Shown here in pieces: positions 28,012 to 36,622 of a stretch of 38,745 nt of DNA. The translations under genes were made by a program, and so were the position numbers. The notes under the pieces were generated by a model. That model saw nothing but the letters and a program-made list of their open reading frames with translations, made no database searches and was not told the origin of the DNA. The DNA is from a virus: IMG/VR virus record IMGVR_UViG_3300020428_000032, positions 1 to 38,745 of that record. The stretch is one strand, 5' to 3'. Each line of letters opens with the position of its first letter. Position 1 is the first letter of the stretch.

Positions 28012-30072
28012 ATGGCATATGCAATTAGTTACACTGACTCCGTAAACAAAGGAACTATTACAGTATCAGATAGCACACTTAATACAGAAACTAGTTTAAG
28101 TTTGCCTGGTAGATATACAACGGCATATGGACAAGCAATAAGTGAAAACTTTTTACATCTACTTGAAAATTTTGCAAGTAGTACAGCACCGCAACGCCCT
28201 GTCGAAGGGCAATTATGGTATGACACATCCACTGGCGTAGATCAGTTAAAATTATATGACGGAACTATCTGGCAAGCAGCTGCTGGACTTAAAAAAGCTA
28301 ATTCTGAACCAGCAGTAGCAAATAGTAGTGCAGGTGATTTATGGGTCAATACAGGTGCTCAACAGCTATATTTGTTTACAGGATCTACATGGATACTAGT
28401 TGGACCAGAATTTACTGACGGGTTACTTACAGGAACAAAATCAGAAGTACTTGTTGGCACAGATAATTTATCATATAGTGTACTGTCAATCAAAATACAA
28501 GATAAGACAGCATTTATAATTAGTGACAGAGCATTTACACCAAAAACTGCTATCGCAGGATTTACAACTGGTATCAACGCAGGAATGAATGTTAGTTCAG
28601 CTGCACTATTTGGAACTGAAACATTAAAGTATTATGGCACAGCAGAAAAAGCAGATGCACTAGTTGTCGGAACAACGACAGTACCTGCCGCAAATTTTGT
28701 TAGAACCGATCAAACTTCAATCTCAAATTTCGATTTAAAAATAAAAAACAATGACGGTATTATAATTGGCGCAGGCGGACAGCTTACTTTACAGGTTGAC
28801 GGCGAGCAAGGTGTTATACAACATAATACTAGCGGGTCTAACATAGATTTTAGATTACGTAGTGGTACATCTACCCCTACAGTAATGCGTATTGACGCTA
28901 GTGGAAAAGTAGGAATTAACAATTCGGCTCCAGAACAAGATCTTGATGTATCCGGCAACGCAAAAATTGGACCAAAATCAGGTGTTGCTGGTTCGGGATT
29001 TTTAAATATTACAAGTACAATAAACAGTACAAGTATTGGTACAGGATCACTTATTACAGCAGGCGGTGTTGGAATTGCACAAAATGCATGGATTGGCGGC
29101 GATGTTGACATTGGAGGCTTACTTCAAACAGGCAATGTAGTCCCAGATGCAAGTTCTAGTAGGAATATTGGTACAATATCAAACAAATATGACGGCATTT
29201 ATGCAAATACTTTTTATGGAAACATACAAGGTAATGTTAGTGGAACAGTAAGCGGCAGAGCAGGATCTGCAGATAAATTAGCAAGTGCTACAACATTTGC
29301 TGTGACAGGTGATGTATCTGCTGCAAGTTTTGAATTTGACGGATCAACTGGTGGCAGTACTAAGACGTTTAATATGTCTGTGTCAAATACATTTATTTCA
29401 AACAAAACTGTAACATACGATGCACTTAATTCGGATGAATTGTTACTTAATAGACCTACTGGCGATACTGGTGTATTTAGAATTACAAAAAATAATTTTT
29501 TAAAGACAGTACCTATAACTCCAGTTGGTACAATGGTAATGTACGGTGGCACAACTGCTCCTCTAGGATGGTTATTTTGTGATGGATCGGAAATTAGAAA
29601 ATCAGACTACAATGATTTATGGCTAGCAATTGGATTTAACTTTAAAGACTCGTCTTTAATACAAGATTCTGGTGTTAACTTTTTTGCAGTACCTGATATG
29701 CGAGGTAGATTTCCATTAGGATTAGACGCAATGGGCGGATCAAGTGCTAACAGAGTTACAGATGTTGCCGCAGATAGTATCGGAGGAACAGGCGGTACTC
29801 AAAATACTACGCTTAATGTTGAAAATTTACCAGAACATGAGCATGACATGGAAGGCGATAGTGGTACACAGTATTATGCAACTAGAGTTGGAACTGGAAC
29901 ACCAACAGATTCAGGAGCAATTCAGTTATCTATTACTTCAGGTACACAAGGTACACAAGGTTTAGCTTCAAGTGGTGGTATTAAAACAACAACTTCATTA
30001 GGAACACCAATGAATACTATTGATCCTTACTTAGCTGTTAACTATATTATCTATAGTGGAGTAACAACATGA
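28012..30072 (+). CDS. tail fibre 1 with C-terminal collar (gp12-like) domain
   Basis: A 686-residue fibre. Residues 1-140 are the N-terminal domain shared with the next two proteins (YGQAISENFLHLLENF, EGQLWYDTS, GDLWVNTGAQQLYLF), presumably the trimeric attachment end. Residues 230-500 are shaft-like, with turns such as IGTISNKYDGIYANTFYGN. Residues about 500-686 form a phage tail collar domain: PVGTMVMYGGTTAPLGWLFC, then VPDMRGRFPLGLD and LPEHEHD, ending DPYLAVNYIIY. His609 and His611 form an HxH motif; in T4 gp12 an HxH motif from each chain binds a metal at the trimer axis. The role as a receptor-binding short tail fibre is inferred from the collar domain. The ribosome binding site AAGGGG is at 27999-28004. 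The stop overlaps the next start (ATGA). Confidence 0.85.
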   Translation: MAYAISYTDSVNKGTITVSDSTLNTETSLSLPGRYTTAYGQAISENFLHLLENFASSTAPQRPVEGQLWYDTSTGVDQLKLYDGTIWQAAAGLKKANSEPAVANSSAGDLWVNTGAQQLYLFTGSTWILVGPEFTDGLLTGTKSEVLVGTDNLSYSVLSIKIQDKTAFIISDRAFTPKTAIAGFTTGINAGMNVSSAALFGTETLKYYGTAEKADALVVGTTTVPAANFVRTDQTSISNFDLKIKNNDGIIIGAGGQLTLQVDGEQGVIQHNTSGSNIDFRLRSGTSTPTVMRIDASGKVGINNSAPEQDLDVSGNAKIGPKSGVAGSGFLNITSTINSTSIGTGSLITAGGVGIAQNAWIGGDVDIGGLLQTGNVVPDASSSRNIGTISNKYDGIYANTFYGNIQGNVSGTVSGRAGSADKLASATTFAVTGDVSAASFEFDGSTGGSTKTFNMSVSNTFISNKTVTYDALNSDELLLNRPTGDTGVFRITKNNFLKTVPITPVGTMVMYGGTTAPLGWLFCDGSEIRKSDYNDLWLAIGFNFKDSSLIQDSGVNFFAVPDMRGRFPLGLDAMGGSSANRVTDVAADSIGGTGGTQNTTLNVENLPEHEHDMEGDSGTQYYATRVGTGTPTDSGAIQLSITSGTQGTQGLASSGGIKTTTSLGTPMNTIDPYLAVNYIIYSGVTT

Positions 30073-31934
30073 GTTATCAATTAAATAAAACCGACGGAAC
30101 ACTTCTAACAGCACTAATTGATGGTCAGATTGATACAGCTAGTACAAACTTAACACTAGTAGGTAAAAATTATACCGGATATGGTGAAAGTTTTAATGAA
30201 AATTTTATTAAACTTTTAGAAAATTTTAGTAATACAGCTGCACCTAGTACTCCTCTTACAGGACAACTATGGTGGGATACATCAGCAAGTAGATTAAAAG
30301 TTTATGATGGAACAGTATGGAAAGCCAGTGGCGGACCTTTCGTACAAAGCTCTACACCTACTATGGTTGCAGGCGATTTATGGATTAATAACTTAACTAA
30401 TCAAGTTTATGCTTTCGACGGCACTGATATAATATTAATTGGTCCACAATATTCTGTAGCACAACAGAAAAGTGGATTTGAAATTGGACAAATTTTAGAT
30501 AACACAAGTAAATCACAAACAGTAGCATACTTATATGTTGCTGGTGTTCTTAAAGCAGTTATCAGTGATGTACAATTTACTCCTGCATATGCAGAAAGGA
30601 TTATAGGTCTAGTAACAGCAAGTAATACAGATGGTGTTATATACGAAGGTTACAATTTAATTGACAAAGACAATTTTAAATGGCACGGTATTGCAAACAG
30701 TTCTTTAGGACTTACAGATGCCCTAGGTGTAACTAGAACAGCAGAGCAGTTTTTAGCATCTAATGCAAATGATGTTACAACTGGAGCATTAACTATTCAA
30801 AATTCGGGCGGTTTAACAATTGGCCTTTCACAAAATAATGTGCAAAAGGTTATAGGCGACAGGTTTTACATAGAAAACCAGTTGTTAGATCATGATTTAA
30901 GTTTGAGAGTACGTTCGAACCAATTTAACTCACTTATTGTTGATGCTGTATACATTGATGCAAGTGCATCAAGAGTTGGTATATTTACTACCAACAGATT
31001 ACCAGCATATACACTAGACGTCCAAGGCGACATTAGAGCTACAGGCAACTTAATTGTCGAAGGTACATCAACTACTATTGATACAGTAACATTGAGAGTT
31101 GAAGATAAAAATATTGAACTAGGATACCAATCAGATAGTACAGGCGGTAATGATGTTGGTGCAGAAGGTGGAGGCGTTACGCTACTTTCAACTGATTCTG
31201 ACAAAACTATAAAATGGTTAGGAGCAACAGATGCTTGGACATTTAATAAGAATGTCGACTTATCTGATACAACAAAAACAATTAAAATAGGTGGCGTTGA
31301 CAAGCTAACAAATACTAGTTTGTCTAACATATTATATGCTGACGAATTAACAAGGGTAGGAACACTAGTTAGTCTACAAGTTGATTCGATCAATATAGAT
31401 GGTAATACAATTAGTAATAGTGCAAGTGCTATTAATATAACGGCAAACAGTGGAATGAATATTACACCAGGCGGTAATATACAAATTACTGGAAACCATC
31501 AAATTAAAGGTGTCAAAGATCCTACAGATTCTCAAGATGCATCTACTAAGATTTATACAGACACTGAAATTGCAAACGAAGTTATTGTTATGGGCTTTGA
31601 TATCACAGGATTAGGAACTGGATCTGCACTACAAGTTGCAGTCGCAGGATACTTGAATGATCTATATCCTGCAGCAGCTATTAATAATGGCAAGCAAGCA
31701 AAGTTACATTGCACTTCATATGCTAATGCTACAGCAAGTGGTATTGATGTTAACTCAGCTAAAACTATAAGTTATGTAGCTGTTGATGCAAATGGAACAT
31801 TAAATCAATCAGTAGTGCAAGACGTTGTATTTGCTGGTGCGAGTGGTAATGTGTCATTGTCTGCAACACGTAGTTTAATGAGATATCAATCCAACGGATC
31901 TGGATGGGAGTGGCAGTCTACTACAGCGTATTAA
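30069..31934 (+). CDS. tail fibre 2, paralogous N-terminus
   Basis: A 621-residue fibre. Residues 1-140 match the N-terminal domain of fibres 1 and 3 (YGESFNENFIKLLENF, TGQLWWDTSASRLKVYDGT, GDLWINNLTNQVYAFDG). The middle carries shaft repeats, including NLIVEGTSTTIDTVTLRVED followed by KNIELG, a motif common in phage fibre shafts. The C-terminal 110 residues (from about GSALQVAVAGYLNDLYPAAA) end in YQSNGSGWEWQSTTAY and have no collar domain, so the receptor-facing end differs from fibre 1. The ATGA overlap and the ribosome binding site GGAG (30058-30061) imply coupled translation with fibre 1. Receptor binding is inferred from domain organisation. Confidence 0.8.
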   Translation: MSYQLNKTDGTLLTALIDGQIDTASTNLTLVGKNYTGYGESFNENFIKLLENFSNTAAPSTPLTGQLWWDTSASRLKVYDGTVWKASGGPFVQSSTPTMVAGDLWINNLTNQVYAFDGTDIILIGPQYSVAQQKSGFEIGQILDNTSKSQTVAYLYVAGVLKAVISDVQFTPAYAERIIGLVTASNTDGVIYEGYNLIDKDNFKWHGIANSSLGLTDALGVTRTAEQFLASNANDVTTGALTIQNSGGLTIGLSQNNVQKVIGDRFYIENQLLDHDLSLRVRSNQFNSLIVDAVYIDASASRVGIFTTNRLPAYTLDVQGDIRATGNLIVEGTSTTIDTVTLRVEDKNIELGYQSDSTGGNDVGAEGGGVTLLSTDSDKTIKWLGATDAWTFNKNVDLSDTTKTIKIGGVDKLTNTSLSNILYADELTRVGTLVSLQVDSINIDGNTISNSASAINITANSGMNITPGGNIQITGNHQIKGVKDPTDSQDASTKIYTDTEIANEVIVMGFDITGLGTGSALQVAVAGYLNDLYPAAAINNGKQAKLHCTSYANATASGIDVNSAKTISYVAVDANGTLNQSVVQDVVFAGASGNVSLSATRSLMRYQSNGSGWEWQSTTAY

Positions 31935-31950
31935 ACAGTCATGAGAAACG

Positions 31951-31957
31951 ATAAATA
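31951..31957 (+). promoter_or_regulatory. late promoter-like GATAAATA upstream of fibre 3
   Basis: ATAAATA preceded by G lies in the 55-bp gap between fibres 2 and 3, with the ribosome binding site TTAGGGG at 31975-31981 and the ATG at 31990. Spacing suits a leader of about 25 nt. The sequence is seen; promoter activity is inferred from its match to the T4-type late box and from recurrence in other gaps. Confidence 0.55.
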
Positions 31958-31989
31958 ACATAAGTACAGTACTATTAGGGGTTACATAA

Positions 31990-33462
31990 ATGGCATATCA
32001 AATTGATAGATTTAATAATACAACTTTAACAAATGTTGAAGATGGCACTGTTGACCAAACTACCGATTTAAAGTTTATTGGTAAGAATTATGCAGGTTAC
32101 GGTGAAATACAAAATGAAAACTTTCTGTTTTTGTTAGAAAATTTTAGTGGAGCAACAGCACCAGCTAGACCGTTAAGCGGTCAAATTTGGTACGATACAT
32201 CAGTTGCAAAATTAAAATTTTATGATGGAACAAAATGGAGAACAAATGGAGGCTCAGAAGCGTCAGCTACACAGCCAACAGGATTATCAGTAGGAGATTT
32301 TTGGTGGGATACTACTAACGATCAACTATACGTTTATAACGGAACAATTTTTATATTAATTGGACCACAGAACGCAGGCGATGGCGTAACCCAAATGCAG
32401 AGCCTAGAAGTTTTAGATAGTAACGGTACTACAAGAAATATAATTGCAGGAACACTTAATAGTGAAACTGTAATGATTATTAGTGCAGTAGAATTTGATA
32501 TAGCCACAAGTAATGCAATTACAGGATTTGACAGACTTAAAAAAGGTATTACACTAGTTAATACTAAACTTGCAAGTAATGGTATAACTACTCCAACAGG
32601 ACATTATTTTTGGGGTACAGCTTCAGATAGTTTAAGACTTGGAGGAGATTTAGCGTCTGCATATATTAAAGAAGCCGCAACCGGCAATACAATTTTTACA
32701 ACCACTGTAGAATTTCCTGATAGCGGAATACAAATTGGTAATTCTCAAGATTTACAACTCCTTATTGAAAGCGGTTCAGAAGGCGTAATTCAAAATATTA
32801 CAGGTAATAATAGTAAAATAAAAATTAAAACAACAAACGGAGCTGGTACAAATACACATTCAGTTACGTTTGATTCATCGGGAATTTTACCATCTGTAGA
32901 TAATACATTTACACTTGGTACTGCATCAAATAAATTTTCAAATGTACATGCTACAGCATTTACAGGAGAAGCATCACAAGCTACTGCACTAAGAGTCGGT
33001 ACAGACTTTAGAACAGCAAGTTCTAGTGCTTCAAATAATACAGTAGCAGTAAGAGATGCAACAGGAAATATAGCAGCTAACTTATTTCAAGGAACTGCTA
33101 CCCAAGCTAGATATGCTGACTTAGCAGAAATTTATCGCACAGACGAAATTCACCCAGTTGGTACAGCAATTGCAGTTGGTGGAGAAGATGAAGTGAGAGC
33201 AGCAAGCATTGGCGATCATTGTATTGGTGTTATATCTGATAATCCTGCTTACTTGATGAATTCAGACGCCGAAGGACAAGCAGTTGGCTTAAAAGGTAGG
33301 GTTCCTGTTAGGGTTAATGGTCCTGTATCAAAAGGACAAGCAGTGTTTGCTTGGAAAGATGGAGTATGCAGCACAATAACAACTAATGCACTCGTCGGCG
33401 TAGCACTTGAAACAAGTACTGAAGAAGGTGAAAAATTAGTAGAATGTGTGCTAAAGGTTTAA
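31990..33462 (+). CDS. tail fibre 3, paralogous N-terminus with distinct C-terminal domain
   Basis: A 490-residue fibre. Residues 1-130 repeat the shared N-terminal domain (YGEIQNENFLFLLENF, GQIWYDTSVAKLKFYDGT, GDFWWDTTNDQLYVYNG). Residues 295-345 contain the shaft turn FTLGTASNKFSNVHATAF, which resembles that of fibre 1. Residues about 372-490 form a separate C-terminal domain: ARYADLAEIYRTDEIHPVGT, GVISDNPAYLMNS, KGRVPVRVNGPVSKGQAV and a final LVECVLKV. This type of ending is common on marine phage fibres and recalls, loosely, G2-type intramolecular-chaperone domains, but I cannot show a protease site. The different end suggests a different ligand or a trimerisation aid. Confidence is high for 'fibre' and low for the function of the C-terminus. 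Confidence 0.78.
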   Translation: MAYQIDRFNNTTLTNVEDGTVDQTTDLKFIGKNYAGYGEIQNENFLFLLENFSGATAPARPLSGQIWYDTSVAKLKFYDGTKWRTNGGSEASATQPTGLSVGDFWWDTTNDQLYVYNGTIFILIGPQNAGDGVTQMQSLEVLDSNGTTRNIIAGTLNSETVMIISAVEFDIATSNAITGFDRLKKGITLVNTKLASNGITTPTGHYFWGTASDSLRLGGDLASAYIKEAATGNTIFTTTVEFPDSGIQIGNSQDLQLLIESGSEGVIQNITGNNSKIKIKTTNGAGTNTHSVTFDSSGILPSVDNTFTLGTASNKFSNVHATAFTGEASQATALRVGTDFRTASSSASNNTVAVRDATGNIAANLFQGTATQARYADLAEIYRTDEIHPVGTAIAVGGEDEVRAASIGDHCIGVISDNPAYLMNSDAEGQAVGLKGRVPVRVNGPVSKGQAVFAWKDGVCSTITTNALVGVALETSTEEGEKLVECVLKV

Positions 33463-33474
33463 GGATTTTAACTC

Positions 33475-35589
33475 ATGGCAGATATTACCGCGGCGCGATT
33501 AAACAACTTACAGTCTAGAATCGCACTCATTTTAGGAACAGGATCTGGAACAAGCGGATATGGCCAAACCGTTGTAAGCTCTCAAGTCAACAACACAAGT
33601 GATATAATTGATGCCGATGATATAAACAATATCTACACAGACATGGTTAAAACTAGGATACACCAAGTAGGACCGGGCGAAACTGGCATTAGACAAGTTC
33701 TTGAAAATTTAAATGTTATTGCTGAAGATACTAGTAATCAAATTAATGATGCAGGCACCCTTGCTGCAGATGCTGAAGGCACGTTAAAAGGTATTGCAGA
33801 TTTTGAAACACTAATGACTCAAATTGAAGCAGACAAATTGTTACTTCATGCAAGTCAAAGTGCATTAGAGCCAAAAATTACAAGCACACGTTCGTCAACT
33901 TGGAACGGATTAATTTATCATCAATTTACAGCTACATTTACAAGCGAAGATGAAAGACGTCATTTTTTTAATGCTGGCGGTGAAGTTAGAATATCGGCTA
34001 ACAACACAGGTGCAAGCACACCTAAAGGTTTAGATTGGGCTGCATTATGTAATGAAGTAGGAACTATAAAATTTGCTTCAACTATTACTAGTGCGACCGG
34101 AACAGGACAAGGATATGCAGTAGGTAATAATACACTTACATCCACATATCAAACATGTTTTCTAAAAACAGGCTCAGGATCATATAGCGGAGTGTATGCA
34201 GGTAATTTATTTACAGTAAAAGTAAGAATTGCTAATCCACAAGTAATTGATTTTAGAATAGAATTTAATGATGTTGTTACTGATAACCAAGTTGACAATA
34301 ATGTAGACGGTGCGTTAACTAGCACAGTGCAACAGCTAAGAGCAGTAGGAGCAAATAGTATTACTTCTGTAAGTCCTACATACTTTACTTCAACACAGCT
34401 ATCAGGATTTAGTGTACCACAAGATACAACTACACCAACATATGCACTATCAGCAAATGCAACATCTATGAACGAAGGTGGAAATGCTACTATTTTCTTA
34501 ACAACTACAAATGTAGGAGATACAACAGCAGTGCCATACACTATTACTGGAATATCTATAAACGATCTAGTAAATGGCAGTTTAACTGGAAGCTTTATTG
34601 TACAGAACAATGGTGCTAGTTTGACACTTAACTTAAATGCAGATAATTTAACAGAAGGTGCAGAAGCACTTACACTTTCTCTCAACAACGGTGCTGCAAC
34701 AATATCTGTTACTATAAATGATAATAGCACAGGAGCAGTTAGTTATGTTTATGATCCACAATGGTACAATGAATTTAGTAGTTCGTTCCTAGCAAATATT
34801 CCAAAATCAACAGCCGTTAATGAAGCTACACAAATTGCTGATTTACTATACAAAGGTACAGGAGCATATACAAATACTTTAGGACAAGTTAGATATGCCC
34901 TAAACAGAAGACCAGATGCAGCAGGACTAGCATACTGGACAGGACAATGGTACAATACCTACAGATCAGGATCTTTTGCTAATATTACACAAGATCAGTT
35001 GTGGGACAACTTCTATAGGGTATTCTTTACTAGTGTTGATGCATCAACAAATCCAATACAGTTTACAGTAGACGGAGTTGCATTATCTGGATCAGCTAAT
35101 ACTGATTCTGCAAGATCTTTGTTGCCATCAAAGAACAATATACAAGGTGACGGAGTAGGTGATTTTGGTGATAGAGGTTCACTCACAGGAAATCAGCAAC
35201 AACCAAGTCCACCAAGTGATACATTTGCATTTACAGTAACTCCAGCAACAGGAATGAACTTTAATGTAGCAGAGGAGCAGGGAGTAGTTAATTTTAGTTA
35301 TACAATTACTTGTACAGCAGGAACAGGAAGTGTTACTGTACAAGAACTTACACGACCAAGTAATATTCCAGTTAGAGTAGACGATAGTTATAGCCCAGGA
35401 TATCCAGGTCAAACAACCAGTGCAATAGCATCTAAAAATACAGGTACAATGACTGCAGGAAGTACAAGACAACTTCAACTAGGAATTTATCCAGGCGCTA
35501 AAGGCACTTGGACAGGAACATTTGTATTCTTAGAGTCTACAGGCGTAGGACAAAATATTCAAAGGGGTTGGGGCGGCACATTCACTTAG
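33475..35589 (+). CDS. multidomain adhesin-like virion protein with Calx-beta-, DUF4214- and Ig-like modules
   Basis: A 704-residue protein. Residues 1-305 form a domain shared with the next gene (ARLNNLQSRIALILG, FTSEDERRHFFNAGGEVRIS, KGLDWAALCNEVG). Residues about 318-412 look like a Calx-beta-type module: an early MNEGGNATIFLTTTNVGDT and a late LTEGAEALTLSLNNG followed by TINDN, a pattern that binds calcium in many adhesins. Residues about 450-520 (VRYALNRRPDAAGLAYWTGQW, ITQDQLWDNFYRVFF) resemble DUF4214, found in surface proteins. Residues about 575-704 are an Ig-like beta domain. The ribosome binding site AAGGA (33461-33465) overlaps the previous stop. The product is probably a virion surface or fibre-associated adhesin; this is inferred from modules and neighbourhood. 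Attribution of the three modules is by eye and moderate. Confidence 0.7.
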   Translation: MADITAARLNNLQSRIALILGTGSGTSGYGQTVVSSQVNNTSDIIDADDINNIYTDMVKTRIHQVGPGETGIRQVLENLNVIAEDTSNQINDAGTLAADAEGTLKGIADFETLMTQIEADKLLLHASQSALEPKITSTRSSTWNGLIYHQFTATFTSEDERRHFFNAGGEVRISANNTGASTPKGLDWAALCNEVGTIKFASTITSATGTGQGYAVGNNTLTSTYQTCFLKTGSGSYSGVYAGNLFTVKVRIANPQVIDFRIEFNDVVTDNQVDNNVDGALTSTVQQLRAVGANSITSVSPTYFTSTQLSGFSVPQDTTTPTYALSANATSMNEGGNATIFLTTTNVGDTTAVPYTITGISINDLVNGSLTGSFIVQNNGASLTLNLNADNLTEGAEALTLSLNNGAATISVTINDNSTGAVSYVYDPQWYNEFSSSFLANIPKSTAVNEATQIADLLYKGTGAYTNTLGQVRYALNRRPDAAGLAYWTGQWYNTYRSGSFANITQDQLWDNFYRVFFTSVDASTNPIQFTVDGVALSGSANTDSARSLLPSKNNIQGDGVGDFGDRGSLTGNQQQPSPPSDTFAFTVTPATGMNFNVAEEQGVVNFSYTITCTAGTGSVTVQELTRPSNIPVRVDDSYSPGYPGQTTSAIASKNTGTMTAGSTRQLQLGIYPGAKGTWTGTFVFLESTGVGQNIQRGWGGTFT

Positions 35590-35611
35590 AAAATGCTCTG
35601 GTTATCATTCG

Positions 35612-35618
35612 ATAAATA
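35612..35618 (+). promoter_or_regulatory. late promoter-like GATAAATA upstream of the second adhesin-like gene
   Basis: ATAAATA preceded by G lies in a 47-bp gap, with AGAGAGG at 35623-35629 as ribosome binding site and ATG at 35637. The upstream 5-bp TTATC (35602-35606) pairs with GATAA (35611-35615), as in the gap before gp6. A leader would be only about 12 nt, which is short. The role is inferred. Confidence 0.5.
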
Positions 35619-35636
35619 TACTAGAGAGGTCGTTTA

Positions 35637-36578
35637 ATGCCAACAACAATACTAGCATCACGTTTTAACAACTTAAAAGTTCGAGTTGATAAAATACTCG
35701 GACCATGTCTTGAAACAAATCCGAATAATGCGTCAACTTATCTTTTCGGTTATGGCCAGTCTCTTGGCGCCGGAGTGAATCAATCAAGTAGTAATGATAC
35801 TATTGATGCCCTTGCATACAAACTTCTTTATATTAATATACAAAAAATAAGATATCATCAGGTCGGAACTGCGGCATTTTCAGCAGAAGCATACAAAGTT
35901 GGAGACTTTGTTACTAACGCTAGTGCAGATAAAGTTGAAGAGGCATATATTAACGGACTTGAAACACTTGCCACCAACATGGAAAATGATAAGTTTTTAC
36001 TACATTCTACACAAGCAGATTTAACATTTCAAGGAGACTCAACCAGTGCTCCTACTTGGAACGGTTCATTGAGTCATATTTTTACTGTAACATTTACTTC
36101 TGCACAAGAAAGACGAGAGTTTTTTAATGCAGGAGGATTGATTAGAATTATTCCTGGAATGACATATACAGGAACACAAGCAAAAACACTTGATTGGAAA
36201 GCTATGTTAAACGCTATTGGTCCAGTAAATTATGGTTGCCAGAGCACCATAGCACCTAGTGGCGTAGGACAGTCGTATGGTGGTATTGGACATGATTTCA
36301 TGACTAGTAGTTATCAAAGAGGATATTACAATATGGGTGGCGGAGTATACAATCCTAACGAATACACAATATTTATTATGGAATTAAGCGATACTGTGCT
36401 ACAGTTTAAATGCGAATTTAACGATCCAGCCTACGGAAATCCAGACGAAAGTGTTGTAGCAAGAGCAGTAAATACAGTACAATTTTATACTCCAAATGGT
36501 ACAGCCCAGATAGATGGTACATCTACTATAACTGTACAAAAAACTGCACCTACTTACAGCCTAATCTCAAACTTATAA
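35637..36578 (+). CDS. short paralogue of the preceding adhesin-like protein
   Basis: A 313-residue protein that aligns by eye along its whole length with residues 1-320 of the preceding protein: SRFNNLKVRVDKILG, KIRYHQVG, FTSAQERREFFNAGGLIRI, KTLDWKAMLNAIG, and a closing FKCEFNDPAYG. Its last residues, APTYSLISNL, correspond to TPTYALSANA at the start of the partner's Calx-beta-like module, so it stops just where the extra modules begin. It may be a compact virion protein sharing the same attachment fold, or a shortened copy. The domain's function is not known to me. A consensus sigma-70 promoter starts two bases after its stop codon. Confidence 0.75.
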   Translation: MPTTILASRFNNLKVRVDKILGPCLETNPNNASTYLFGYGQSLGAGVNQSSSNDTIDALAYKLLYINIQKIRYHQVGTAAFSAEAYKVGDFVTNASADKVEEAYINGLETLATNMENDKFLLHSTQADLTFQGDSTSAPTWNGSLSHIFTVTFTSAQERREFFNAGGLIRIIPGMTYTGTQAKTLDWKAMLNAIGPVNYGCQSTIAPSGVGQSYGGIGHDFMTSSYQRGYYNMGGGVYNPNEYTIFIMELSDTVLQFKCEFNDPAYGNPDESVVARAVNTVQFYTPNGTAQIDGTSTITVQKTAPTYSLISNL

Positions 36579-36580
36579 GG

Positions 36581-36609
36581 TTGACATACCATTAAGATAA
36601 TGCTATAAT
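36581..36609 (+). promoter_or_regulatory. perfect consensus sigma-70 promoter
   Basis: TTGACA at 36581-36586 and TATAAT at 36604-36609 are both exact consensus hexamers separated by an exact 17-bp spacer, and the -10 is preceded by TGC, an extended -10 element. Transcription should begin near 36616 and produce a leader of about 64 nt to the ATG at 36680. It is unlike the ATAAATA boxes elsewhere in the window. Host-polymerase recognition is established knowledge for such sites; timing is inferred. Confidence 0.9.
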
Positions 36610-36617
36610 AGCATTAT
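36597..36617 (+). repeat. 21-bp palindrome over the -10 box (candidate operator)
   Basis: ATAATGCTA (36597-36605) and TAGCATTAT (36609-36617) are perfect inverted repeats around a TAA centre, enclosing the TATAAT hexamer and reaching the predicted transcription start. No T-tract follows, so it is not a convincing terminator. Its placement is what a repressor operator would show, although some symmetry is expected around TATAAT. Binding of any protein is inference. Confidence 0.55.
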
Positions 36618-36622
36618 ATCCA

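Noticed and set aside
33103-33462. Calling the fibre 3 C-terminus an autoproteolytic peptidase G2 / endosialidase-type chaperone
   Set aside because: The resemblance is only loose and I could not identify a catalytic Ser/Lys pair or a cleavage site, so it is left as an unassigned C-terminal domain.
34149-34730. 193-codon antisense open frame, and similar antisense frames at 30890-31393, 28710-29111 and 15606-16061
   Set aside because: They lie entirely inside well-supported + strand structural genes, their products are low-complexity Val/Ser/Pro/Leu-rich as expected from reading ACA/AGT/GTA-rich genes backwards, and I saw no ribosome binding site or recognisable domain.
36597-36617. Reading the palindrome as a rho-independent terminator for the upstream late genes
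   Set aside because: The stem is AT-rich with a 3-nt loop, has no following T-tract, and contains a perfect -10 hexamer properly spaced from TTGACA, so a promoter/operator reading fits better.
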